Assembly: GCA_035947875.1 (NCBI GenBank)
Contig: DASZJQ010000200.1
Coordinates: 1 to 46,612 of the forward strand
DNA length: 46,612 nt
Direction: 5' to 3'
Origin: Bog-473 sp035947875
GTDB taxonomy: Bacteria; Actinomycetota; Acidimicrobiia; Acidimicrobiales; RAAP-2
A model generated the notes under the pieces. The model was given only the letters and a program-made list of their open reading frames with translations. It was not told the DNA's origin and made no database searches. Positions 7,639 to 14,795 of the stretch are shown here, one piece after another (within the stretch, counting starts at the first letter, position 1; every line of letters begins with the position of its first letter). A program made the translations under genes and the position numbers.

Positions 7639-8157
7639 CTAGCCGACCCGGCGGAGGGAAGCGCGGAAGCGCTTCCCGTTGGCCACGTATTCGGCGGCGG
7701 AGAATTGAATCATCTCGATGCTGCTCTTGTTCTCCCGGATGATGGCTGGGACGCCGATCGCCAGCGCGTGGGGCGGCACCATCATGCGATTGGGTACCAC
7801 CGCATTGGCGCCCACGGTGGCGCCGCGCCCGATGACGGCATAGTGCAGGACCACCGAGCCGGAGCCGACAAGTGAATCGTCCTCGAGCCGACACCCTTCC
7901 AGATGAGCCAGGTGGCCGATGACGCAGCCGTCACCGACAATGGTCGGGAAGTTTGGGCCGGCGTGGATCACCGTCCCGTCCTGGACCGACGTGCGAGTGC
8001 CAACCGCGATGGCTCCATAGTCACCACGGAGGACGGCCCCCGGCCAGATGGTGGATTCGGAGCCAATGGTGACGTCGCCGATGATGACCGCGTCCGGGTG
8101 CACGTACGCCTCGGAATCAATGGTCGGCGCTATCCCTTCGTATTCGTAGATCGCCAT
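7639..8157 (-). CDS. Gamma-carbonic-anhydrase-like hexapeptide-repeat protein
   Basis: A 172-residue left-handed beta-helix protein of the gamma-carbonic anhydrase/PaaY/CaiE type, normally a trimer with metal at the subunit interface. Hexapeptide turns are visible throughout (VIIGDVTIGSESTIW, VIGRGATVGANAVV). Arg44 in AVLRGDYG and Gln59 in SVQDGTVIHAG match conserved active-site positions, and His65 and His82 match two zinc ligands. The third ligand position, usually His in GHxAxLHGC, reads GHLAHLEGC here, so Glu87 takes its place and His85 is shifted by two. It may be an active variant or a non-enzymatic acyl/metal-binding relative. The start at ATG 8157 aligns with the family; a longer frame to 8244 adds a Pro/Gly-rich stretch. 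Confidence 0.85.
   Translation of the reverse strand: MAIYEYEGIAPTIDSEAYVHPDAVIIGDVTIGSESTIWPGAVLRGDYGAIAVGTRTSVQDGTVIHAGPNFPTIVGDGCVIGHLAHLEGCRLEDDSLVGSGSVVLHYAVIGRGATVGANAVVPNRMMVPPHALAIGVPAIIRENKSSIEMIQFSAAEYVANGKRFRASLRRVG
7656..7677. terminator. Hairpin at the convergent end
   Basis: The perfect arms GGGAAGCGC (7656-7664) and GCGCTTCCC (7669-7677) enclose the loop GGAA. The hairpin lies in the last codons of the gamma-carbonic-anhydrase-like gene, 67 bp past the end of the convergent gene at 7588. There is no U-run, so it is at most a weak or factor-assisted terminator. Confidence 0.4.
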
Positions 8158-8247
8158 GGGCGGCGACGCTACCGGACCTCCGGGAACGAGCGGGCGAGCG
8201 GACCGCCAGGGACTACCGGGCTTCCGGGGAATCAACCACCCCAAGGC

Positions 8248-8451
8248 TCACACATGGCCGGCGATCCAGGTGATGCCCTGATAGCCCCGATAACCCAAGT
8301 AGATGACCGACGCGACCAACATGGCCTTGAAGTACCACGGGATCGGCGGTCGCTCCTGGTCAACCAGGATGGTCCCGCAGGCGGGGCACTCCCCCTCGTC
8401 GCCGAGGTCGTCGTCTTCGACCAAGGTGTCGCACTCCTCGCACCAGGCCAC
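8248..8451 (-). CDS. Small zinc-ribbon membrane protein
   Basis: A 67-residue protein. Cys4-x2-Cys7 and Cys22-x2-Cys25 form a zinc ribbon (WCEEC and ECPAC), followed by a Pro-rich hinge and one membrane helix at about residues 41-58 (YFKAMLVASVIYLGY). Such fusions are often anchored regulatory or assembly factors, but nothing specific can be said here. The start is GTG 8451, 16 bp downstream of der and in the same direction, so it is probably co-transcribed with it. Confidence 0.7.
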   Translation of the reverse strand: MAWCEECDTLVEDDDLGDEGECPACGTILVDQERPPIPWYFKAMLVASVIYLGYRGYQGITWIAGHV

Positions 8452-8467
8452 TAGGCGCCTCCGACCA

Positions 8468-9796
8468 TCACTTGCCGCCGATGCGCACCCGCAGCTTCAT
8501 CGGGGTGGCGCCGAATTCGAACTTTTCGCGCAGTCCACGCTCGATGTAGCGCAGGTACGTCTGGGGCAGTCGCCCATTGGTGAAAAGGGTAAAGGTGGGC
8601 GGGTCAATGGCGCCTTGGACGATGTAGCGAATCTTGGAGCGGGGGGCGGACTGGCGCAGTTGCAGTTCGAGAACGGCCCGGTTGAGGGCACCAGTGGGCA
8701 CCCGCTGGTGATACGACTCGACCGAGTCACGCAGGGCCGGGAGGATACGGTGCACGCCCCGGCCCGAAAGGGCGGAAAGTTTCAGGACCGGGGCGGCACC
8801 CAGGAAGGCCAGGCGATCACCCACGCCGAGCAGGACATCGTCACGGTCATCGGTCGGCACCAGATCCCACTTGTTGAGGACGACGATGGCCGGGCAGCCC
8901 GATACACCGATGCGTTCGGCCAGTCGCTGGTCCTGATGGGACGCACCGACGGTGGCGTCGATCACCAGGACGGCGATGTCGGCCCGTTCCAGCGCCCGCA
9001 GCGCGCGAAGGACGGAATGGTGCTCGGTGCCGCGTTCGGTCCGGGCCGGACGGCGGAGGCCGGCGGTATCGATGAAGCAGACGGGGCCGTCAGCCGTTTC
9101 GACCACCGTGTCAATGGCGTCGCGGGTGGTGCCCGGCATGTCGTGCACGATCGAACGCTCCTGGCCCAGCAACTGGTTGAACAGGGTGGACTTGCCGACG
9201 TTGGGCCGGCCGATGATGGCCACCCGGGGCGTCGATCCGGGGCCATGCAGCGCCGGTGCCGCGACCCGGTCTTCCGCTGGGATCGGCGGGGGAAGAAGGT
9301 CCACCACGGCGTCGAGCAGATCGCCGGTGCCCCGTCCGTGCAGCGAGCTGACCGCAAACGGGTCGCCCACGCCCAGACTGACAAACTCCCAGACCGAGGA
9401 CTCCCGGTTGGTGTCGTCGACCTTGTTGACGACCAAACGGACCGGAGGGCCGGCCTTACGGATGATTCTCGCCGCGGCCAGGTCTTCATCGGTGACCCCC
9501 GTGGTGACGTCCACCACAAGCAGGATCACGTCGGCTTCGGCCAACGCCTGCTCGGCCTGCTGGCTCACCTTCGAATCCAGCGCGTTCCCACTGGCCAGCC
9601 AGCCTCCGGTGTCCATGATGGAAAAGGGCACGCCGGTCCAATCGGCACTCAGGACCTTGCGGTCACGGGTGACGCCCGGCTCTTCCTCGACGACGGCAGC
9701 GCGTTCACCCACGATCCGGTTGACCAGCGACGACTTGCCGACGTTGGGCCGACCGGCCACCACCACCATGGGAAGGAGGCCGTTGAGCTCGCTCAT
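8468..9796 (-). CDS. der: Ribosome-assembly GTPase Der (EngA)
   Basis: A 442-residue double-GTPase protein required for maturation of the 50S subunit. The first G domain begins with GRPNVGKSSL (15-24), the second with GRPNVGKSTL; DTGGW and DTAGL are the G3 motifs, and NKVD and NKWD the G4 motifs. A KH-like C-terminal domain (VPTGALNRAVLEL, PTFTLFTNG) completes the family architecture at normal length. The start at ATG 9796 overlaps the TGA of the upstream DUF512 gene as ATGA, which implies coupled translation; a GTG three codons earlier is also in frame. In actinobacteria der normally follows cmk; here the DUF512 gene and a plus-strand trio lie between them. Confidence 0.97.
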   Translation of the reverse strand: MSELNGLLPMVVVAGRPNVGKSSLVNRIVGERAAVVEEEPGVTRDRKVLSADWTGVPFSIMDTGGWLASGNALDSKVSQQAEQALAEADVILLVVDVTTGVTDEDLAAARIIRKAGPPVRLVVNKVDDTNRESSVWEFVSLGVGDPFAVSSLHGRGTGDLLDAVVDLLPPPIPAEDRVAAPALHGPGSTPRVAIIGRPNVGKSTLFNQLLGQERSIVHDMPGTTRDAIDTVVETADGPVCFIDTAGLRRPARTERGTEHHSVLRALRALERADIAVLVIDATVGASHQDQRLAERIGVSGCPAIVVLNKWDLVPTDDRDDVLLGVGDRLAFLGAAPVLKLSALSGRGVHRILPALRDSVESYHQRVPTGALNRAVLELQLRQSAPRSKIRYIVQGAIDPPTFTLFTNGRLPQTYLRYIERGLREKFEFGATPMKLRVRIGGK

Positions 9797-11193
9797 GCCG
9801 CACACCCGCCGCGAAATGACGTGCCGTCGAGCGCCAGCCGGAGAGAGCCGCCGTCGGTGGGGACGACTTCGACCGGGCGGGGGAGATCGGCCAGGGTCAA
9901 CCCGTCGAGGAAGCGACCCTCGTTGAGGCAGGCGTCGGGCAGGAGGTAGCGCATCTCGGTCGGGCTCGCCGCCAGGGCCCGGGTGAGGTCCTCGCCGGTC
10001 AGCAGCCCGGCCACCCCGATGTTGCCGCCGAAGAAGTCATTGGTGACCTCGCGAACGCTGACGTCGTGGCGCGGGTGCTCCGCCACCAGGGGAGCCAGGA
10101 CGCGGGCACCGTAGGTCCCGGTCAGCACGGTGACGGGCCGGTCATCGGGGCCAGGCGGGCTGGTCACGGGCCCGGTCGGGACCGTCCGGGGGGCTCGGTA
10201 GCCCTCGGCGGGGGCCGAATCCACCGAAGCGAAGAAGCCGTGGCGCACGCCCCCGGGCCCGTCGGCGGTGGGACTGGCGAAGGAATCCACGAAGGCCCGG
10301 GCCATGCCGATGCCGTTCTCGTGCTGGGGGAACTCGTCATACGACGTGGCCGTCGGGAAGGGCCGCTCGGCCAACAGGTAGTACTCGTCGGCCGCGTAGA
10401 CCAGGCGACGACCGAGGGTGCGCCGGTAGATCTTCTGCCACTGCCCCACTGTGTCGACGACGAAGGCCGCCTCCTCGGTCGTGTGGGCGCGCATCTCGGC
10501 TTCCTTGGAGAACTGGCTGACGCCCAGTGGGACGACTCCGACCGTGGCCAGTTTCGGGTACTGGTCGAGGATGCCGGCCAACGTGTCCTCGAGGGCGTCG
10601 CTGTCGTTGACACCGGGGCAGACCACGACCTGGCCGTGCACCTCGATGCCGCCATCGAGCAGCACCTTGAGCCAGCGCAGGCTGGTCGCCCCTTTGGGAT
10701 TGCGCAGCATGTGGGCTCGTAGCTCGGGGTCGGTGCTGTGGATCGAGACGAAGAGCGGGCCGAGGCGCTCGGTGAGGATGCGTTCGGCATCGAGCTCGGT
10801 GAACCGGGTGAGGGTGGTGAAGTTCCCGTACAGGAATGAGAGCCGATAGTCATCGTCTTTCAGGTAGAGGGACCGTCGCATCCCCTTCGGCAGCTGGTAG
10901 ATGAAGCAGAAGGCGCAATGGTTGTCGCAGGTCCGGATGCGGTCGAACACGGCCGAGGAGACCTCGACCCCGAAGGGCTCGCCCGGCTCCTTGTCGATCC
11001 GGATCAGGCGCGGGAGGGCCGCGCCGGCGCGCTGGACCAGGACGCTGAGGTCGTCGGCGTCACAGAGTTGCTGGAAATCAATGACGTCGCGCGGCTCCTG
11101 CCCGTTCAAGGAGAGGAGTGCATCACCCACGGCCAATCCGGCCCGGGCTGCCGGCGACGCCTCGGTGACCGAAGTCACCGTGGGAGCGGACAT
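9793..11193 (-). CDS. PDZ/radical-SAM DUF512 protein
   Basis: A 466-residue protein of the TIGR03279-like family. It has an N-terminal PDZ-like domain (about 1-65, with AARAGLAVGDALLSLNG), then a radical-SAM-like cluster motif Cys89-x3-Cys93-x2-Cys96 in RTCDNHCAFCF, a TIM-barrel region (LFVSIHSTDPELRAHML, VVVCPGVNDS) and a C-terminal DUF512 domain (GTYGARVLAPLV, NDFFGGNIGVAGLLTGEDL). The reaction is unknown. The gene is commonly found next to der, and here its stop overlaps the der start by 4 bp. It begins at ATG 11193 and shares a 129-bp divergent promoter region with ispH. Confidence 0.9.
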   Translation of the reverse strand: MSAPTVTSVTEASPAARAGLAVGDALLSLNGQEPRDVIDFQQLCDADDLSVLVQRAGAALPRLIRIDKEPGEPFGVEVSSAVFDRIRTCDNHCAFCFIYQLPKGMRRSLYLKDDDYRLSFLYGNFTTLTRFTELDAERILTERLGPLFVSIHSTDPELRAHMLRNPKGATSLRWLKVLLDGGIEVHGQVVVCPGVNDSDALEDTLAGILDQYPKLATVGVVPLGVSQFSKEAEMRAHTTEEAAFVVDTVGQWQKIYRRTLGRRLVYAADEYYLLAERPFPTATSYDEFPQHENGIGMARAFVDSFASPTADGPGGVRHGFFASVDSAPAEGYRAPRTVPTGPVTSPPGPDDRPVTVLTGTYGARVLAPLVAEHPRHDVSVREVTNDFFGGNIGVAGLLTGEDLTRALAASPTEMRYLLPDACLNEGRFLDGLTLADLPRPVEVVPTDGGSLRLALDGTSFRGGCAA

Positions 11194-11322
11194 CCGCCCA
11201 GGTTACTAGCGGTTTGGCCCGTCGCGGATCAGGGGCGGCCCGGGTCCGGTCCCCGTTGGAGCTCCCGGGGCCGGGACCGGCCCGAGGAGGCGGGGCGGCG
11301 GAGTCCCGGTAGCGTTGAGCAG
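11194..11322. promoter_or_regulatory. Divergent promoter region DUF512-der / ispH
   Basis: This 129-bp GC-rich spacer lies between two divergent operons and must hold both promoters. I cannot point to convincing -10/-35 boxes. The sequence CCGAGGAGGCGG at 11282-11293 could be purine-rich leader for ispH but is about 30 bases from its chosen GTG. Confidence 0.4.
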
Positions 11323-12375
11323 GTGTCCGACGTCGAACGGGTCCTGCTGGCCGAGCCCCGGGGGTTCTGCGCCGGCGTGGAGAAGGCGATCAAGGCCCTG
11401 GCCTGGATGGTGCGGGTCTTCGAACCCCCCGTCTACTGCTACCACGAGATCGTGCACAACCGTCACGTGGTCGACCGCTTCCGCGCCCAGGGGGTGATCT
11501 TCGTCGACGACGTGGCCGACGTGCCGCCGGGCGCGCCGCTCATGCTCAGTGCCCATGGCTCGGCCCCCGACGTGGTGACCGCGGCACGGGCCCAGGGCGG
11601 CGTGGTGGTCGACGCCGTCTGCCCCCTCGTCACCAAGGTCCACCACGAGCTCAAGGTGCGGAGCCGGAAGGGCTACACCGTGCTCTACGTCGGGCACGCC
11701 GGCCATGAGGAGGCGGTGGGAACCATGGCGGTGGCGCCCGATTCGGTGCGGCTGGTCGAACACGAAGAGGACCTCGATGCGCTGGAGATCGGCGGGGAAG
11801 CCGGGACCCCGATGGCGTTGCTGGCGCAGACGACACTCAGCCACGACGAGTGGCGCGGCCTCATGGAGTCCGCCCGCCGGCGCTTCCCCGACCTGTGGAT
11901 GCCCAATCGGAGCGACCTGTGCTTCGCCACCACCAACCGCCAGGCCGCGCTCAAGGCCATCGCCAGCGAGGCCGATGCGGTCGTGGTCATCGGCTCGGCC
12001 AATTCATCGAACACCGTTGCGCTCGAGGCGGTGGCCCGGGCGTCGGGCTGCCCCCGGGTGTTGCGCATCAACGCCGCGGAGGAGCTGCCCGGGGACCTGT
12101 CGGGTACGGTCGGCGTCACCGCCGGCGCGTCGGCACCGGAAGCCCTGGTGGAAGAGGTCATCACGGCCCTGGCCCCCCGTGACGGGGTGACCGAGGTGAC
12201 CGTGACCACCGAAGACGAGTACTTTCCGCCGCCACCGGAGTTGCGGGAGCTCTTACGGGCCGTCGGGAGCACCATGGGCTTCCTCTCGGGGCGCCCGACG
12301 GCCGTGCGGGCCGATCCGGTGGCCGAGGACCGGGCCGTCTCGGCGGCCGACGTCCTCGACATGCTGGCCTCATGA
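11323..12375 (+). CDS. ispH: 4-hydroxy-3-methylbut-2-enyl diphosphate reductase
   Basis: A 350-residue IspH, the last enzyme of the MEP isoprenoid pathway, which reduces HMBPP to IPP and DMAPP with a [4Fe-4S] cluster. The three cluster cysteines are Cys16 (RGFCAGVEKA), Cys100 (DAVCPLVTK) and Cys200 (SDLCFATTNRQ). HEIVHN, SAHGSAP, GHAGHEE and the TTLSHDEW and SSNTVAL motifs are in family order. The GTG at 11323 gives a normal N terminus just before VLLAEPRGFCAGV; the frame extends further upstream but there lies antisense to the DUF512 gene. It is the first gene of a plus-strand trio with an HD protein and a glycosyltransferase. Confidence 0.96.
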   Translation: MSDVERVLLAEPRGFCAGVEKAIKALAWMVRVFEPPVYCYHEIVHNRHVVDRFRAQGVIFVDDVADVPPGAPLMLSAHGSAPDVVTAARAQGGVVVDAVCPLVTKVHHELKVRSRKGYTVLYVGHAGHEEAVGTMAVAPDSVRLVEHEEDLDALEIGGEAGTPMALLAQTTLSHDEWRGLMESARRRFPDLWMPNRSDLCFATTNRQAALKAIASEADAVVVIGSANSSNTVALEAVARASGCPRVLRINAAEELPGDLSGTVGVTAGASAPEALVEEVITALAPRDGVTEVTVTTEDEYFPPPPELRELLRAVGSTMGFLSGRPTAVRADPVAEDRAVSAADVLDMLAS

Positions 12376-12409
12376 GGCGCGTCGGCGCGATGGGCGCGTC
12401 GGCGCGATG
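12376..12409. repeat. Perfect 17-bp tandem duplication
   Basis: The unit GGCGCGTCGGCGCGATG occurs twice in direct succession, at 12376-12392 and 12393-12409, starting on the base after the ispH stop codon. It fills most of the gap between ispH and the HD gene. Confidence 0.95.
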
Positions 12410-12417
12410 ATGGTCAC

Positions 12418-12960
12418 GTGACGTTTACCCGAATGGACGAATCAACGGCGGCTGAATGGCAGGCCATCGTCGGAGAGACGATGGAGCAGCAGCCCCGCGT
12501 GGCCGAGAGCGTGCTGGCCATGCTGGCCTCCTTGGAGAGGATCACCGACAATTTCGCCGTGGATCAGCTGGTCCACTCGCTGCAGACGGCCACCCGGGCC
12601 GAGGAGGCCGGCGCCTCCCAGGAAGTCATCGTGGCGTCGCTCTGCCATGACATCGGCAAGGCCATATCGGTCATCAACCACCCCCGCATCGCAGCGGAGA
12701 TACTGCGGCCCTATGTCAGCCACGACACCTTCCAGATGATCCTGACCCACCAGGACTTCCAGGGCCGGCACTACTACGAATTCATCGGCCTCGACCCCAA
12801 TGCCCGCGATCAGCACAAGGGCGCCAGCTGGTACGGCCTGGCCGAGCAGTTTGCCGATGACTGGGACCAGATCAGCTTCGACCCTGACTACCCGACCAAG
12901 CCGCTGGCGCACTTCGAGCCGATGGTGCGAGAGGTCTTCGGGTCATTCACGTCGCTTTGA
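12418..12960 (+). CDS. HD-domain protein, PhnZ/TmpB-like
   Basis: A 180-residue HD-fold protein. The sequence LVHSLQTATRAEEAGAS followed by VASLCHDIGKA resembles the HD family that includes the diiron oxygenases PhnZ and TmpB and 'phosphonate-associated HDIG' proteins. Candidate metal ligands are His53, His77-Asp78, His88, His111 and Asp147 or Asp148, the spaced set expected for a two-metal site, with Lys81 after the HD pair. It could be an oxygenase or a phosphohydrolase; I cannot decide. The start GTG 12418 has no ribosome binding site, and ATG 12433 is an alternative. It lies 42 bp after ispH, and the next gene starts at its stop (TTGA), so the trio is probably one operon. No phosphonate genes are nearby. 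Confidence 0.8.
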   Translation: MTFTRMDESTAAEWQAIVGETMEQQPRVAESVLAMLASLERITDNFAVDQLVHSLQTATRAEEAGASQEVIVASLCHDIGKAISVINHPRIAAEILRPYVSHDTFQMILTHQDFQGRHYYEFIGLDPNARDQHKGASWYGLAEQFADDWDQISFDPDYPTKPLAHFEPMVREVFGSFTSL

Positions 12961-13796
12961 CCGCCGGGCCACCGGCAACGAGAAGCGCACGCGTCCGCAC
13001 CGATCCGGCAATGGCCCGCCGGGTCATCGCGGAGTCGCGCCAGACGTTCACCGCCCGCTATCCCGACCTGAAGCTCGCCCCCGTCGTCGGGCTGATCTGC
13101 GCCTTCGAAGAGGAGCGCAACATCGGGGCCGTCCTGGCCGCCATGCCGAAGTCGGTGAACGGTCTGGACGTGTCCACCCTGGTCATCGTGGACGGGGGCT
13201 CGGACCACACCGATGAGGTCTCGCTCGAGGCCGGCGCCATCACCTTCGTGCTGAGCGAGAACCTCGGCCACGGCTACGCCCTGCGGATCGGCTACGCCCT
13301 GTGCGTGGAGTTGGGGGCGCAGTACGTGGTCACGCTCGACGCCGACGGGCAGAACGACCCGGCTGAGATCCCGGTGATGCTGCAGCCCCTGCTCGACGAC
13401 GAGGCCGATTTCGTCCTGGCCTCCCGCGTGCTCGGGCAGGACACCACCACGGACCGGATTCGCAAAGCCGGAGTGCGGGTCTTCTCGTCCATCCTGAGCG
13501 CCATCGGCGGGACGAAGCTGACCGACACGTCGAACGGCTACCGGGCCTTGCGGGTCACCATGCTCGATGACGTGACGCACCGACTGACCCAGTCGCAGTA
13601 CCAGACGGCGGAACTCCTCATCGTGTGCATGAAGCGGGGCTGGCGGGTGACCGAACGCCCGACCGTGTGGCTGCCCCGGGCGTCCGGCACCACCAAGAAG
13701 GGCAAGAACTATCTCTTCGGCCTGCGCTACGGCCGCGTCGTGCTGACCACGTGGTGGCGCGAGCGCAAGGACGTCGCCCGACCGCGAACCTCCTGA
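12957..13796 (+). CDS. Family-2 glycosyltransferase (dolichyl-phosphate-mannose-synthase-like)
   Basis: A 279-residue GT-A fold enzyme that transfers sugar from a nucleotide donor, probably to a lipid carrier. Visible motifs are VVGLICAFEEERNI, VIVDGGSDHTDE, the Asp128-x-Asp130 metal motif in TLDADGQNDP, DTSNGYRAL and QYQTAELLI, all in the order seen in DPM1-like GT2 enzymes. There are no membrane helices, so it is soluble or peripheral. The start TTG 12957 overlaps the TGA of the HD gene (TTGA), suggesting coupling; ATG 13011 would still keep the domain. Polyprenyl-phosphate acceptors would fit with the neighbouring ispH, but that link is inference. Confidence 0.87.
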   Translation: MTAGPPATRSARVRTDPAMARRVIAESRQTFTARYPDLKLAPVVGLICAFEEERNIGAVLAAMPKSVNGLDVSTLVIVDGGSDHTDEVSLEAGAITFVLSENLGHGYALRIGYALCVELGAQYVVTLDADGQNDPAEIPVMLQPLLDDEADFVLASRVLGQDTTTDRIRKAGVRVFSSILSAIGGTKLTDTSNGYRALRVTMLDDVTHRLTQSQYQTAELLIVCMKRGWRVTERPTVWLPRASGTTKKGKNYLFGLRYGRVVLTTWWRERKDVARPRTS

Positions 13797-13818
13797 ACCT
13801 CCGGTCGCGTGCGGCCCA

Positions 13819-13855
13819 CCTGACCCGCCTGCCGCGCTAGACCAGGCGGGTCAGG
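13819..13855. terminator. Strong bidirectional hairpin terminator
   Basis: The perfect 13-bp arms CCTGACCCGCCTG (13819-13831) and CAGGCGGGTCAGG (13843-13855) enclose an 11-base loop containing the stop codon (13837-13839) of the convergent small membrane gene. It lies 22 bp past the glycosyltransferase stop. There is no T-run, as is common in high-GC actinobacteria, but the position between convergent genes supports a two-way terminator. Confidence 0.75.
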
Positions 13856-14100
13856 CACACCACCGCCACCACCAGGCCCACCAGGAGATAGCCCCAGCCG
13901 AAGGTGCGGCGGTCGGATTCGGCACTCCCCATCCTGAGCAGGTTCGGGATGAAGTGCTCCAGGAGCCAATCTCCGAAGCCGCCGACGTTCGACGCCATGG
14001 CCCCGCCGATGGCGGCCAACGCCAGTCCGAGCACCGCAAAAAGGACCAGCTCGGGCGTCGAGACCGCGGCGGCCAGCAGCGGGATCGGGCTCCCCGTCAC
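13837..14100 (-). CDS. Small two-helix membrane protein
   Basis: An 87-residue protein with hydrophobic helices at about residues 17-37 (ELVLFAVLGLALAAIGG) and 66-85 (WGYLLVGLVVAVVCL), joined by a polar loop with an amphipathic FGDWLLEHFIPNLL segment. It starts at GTG 14100, two bases after the plsC-like stop, so it is probably the last gene of the aroH-to-plsC operon. Its final codons form one arm of the terminator hairpin. The function is unknown. Confidence 0.65.
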   Translation of the reverse strand: MTGSPIPLLAAAVSTPELVLFAVLGLALAAIGGAMASNVGGFGDWLLEHFIPNLLRMGSAESDRRTFGWGYLLVGLVVAVVCLTRLV

Positions 14101-14102
14101 GG

Positions 14103-14795
14103 CTAGTACCGACCGGTCTTGGCCCGCGCTTCGTCGTAGACGACTTGCAGCTTGGCCACCAGATCGTCGGTGGCGGCGTGGACGGACGAGCGCGAGACGC
14201 GACCCCCGCCCGTGCGGGGCGGCGGTGGGATGGCCGGGCCGATCACCACCTGGATCGTCAGCGGCTTCGGCAGGATCTTGCCCTTGGGCATGGCCAGGTC
14301 CGATCCGCCGATGCCGATGGGAACGATCGGAGCCCCGGTACGCGCCGAGAGGAAGGCCGCGCCCTCCATGAGGTTCTCGATGACCGAACCCTGCCGTCGG
14401 GTGCCTTCAGGGAAGAGCACCAGGCACTCCCCTCGCTTGAGGACCTCCTCGGCCCGCTGCAGAGCCTCACGGTCGGCCGACTCGCGATGCACCGGGAACG
14501 CGCCCACGTAGAGGAGGAGCCGGCCCAGCCACTTCCTCTCCCACATGCTGTCCTTGGTCATGAAGAAGAGCTTGCGCCTCGTGCAGAAGGCGGTGAAGCC
14601 GAAGTCGGCGAACGAGCGGTGCACGGGGGCGAGGATCACCGGCCCGCTGCTGGGCACGTGCTCCTTGCCCGCGACCTTGGGCCGGAAGAGCACCCACATA
14701 CACGTCGTGAAGATACGGCGCATGATCCGGTATGCCACTTGGCGTTCGGGCTCGATGGCGAATTCTTGATGCCGGCCAGGCGCAGGTGTGCTCAC
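14103..14795 (-). CDS. 1-acyl-sn-glycerol-3-phosphate acyltransferase-like (PlsC family)
   Basis: A 230-residue PlsC-type acyltransferase, the step that makes phosphatidic acid by acylating lysophosphatidate at the membrane. The catalytic H(x)4D box is His59 to Asp64 in APVHRSFADFGF, and the substrate motif reads FPEGTRRQGSV, followed by APIVPIGI. The length is normal for the family. The GTG at 14795 overlaps the upstream TGA (GTGA); a second GTG at 14801 is two codons earlier. Being coupled to the aroA-cmk fusion is unusual for plsC but similar cmk-plsC order is known in several bacteria. The acyl acceptor is inferred from family only. Confidence 0.9.
   Translation of the reverse strand: MSTPAPGRHQEFAIEPERQVAYRIMRRIFTTCMWVLFRPKVAGKEHVPSSGPVILAPVHRSFADFGFTAFCTRRKLFFMTKDSMWERKWLGRLLLYVGAFPVHRESADREALQRAEEVLKRGECLVLFPEGTRRQGSVIENLMEGAAFLSARTGAPIVPIGIGGSDLAMPKGKILPKPLTIQVVIGPAIPPPPRTGGGRVSRSSVHAATDDLVAKLQVVYDEARAKTGRY

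Noticed and set aside
8303..9949. Long plus-strand open frame opposite der
   Set aside because: Composition is Arg/Gly/His-rich, it has no ribosome binding site and it lies fully antisense to a clear der gene. The same applies to plus-strand frames at 14145-15458, 15254-16762, 16768-18030 and 27916-29748.
10918..11322. N-terminal extension of ispH
   Set aside because: It runs antisense through the DUF512 gene start and is outside the IspH fold; the GTG at 11323 gives a normal protein.
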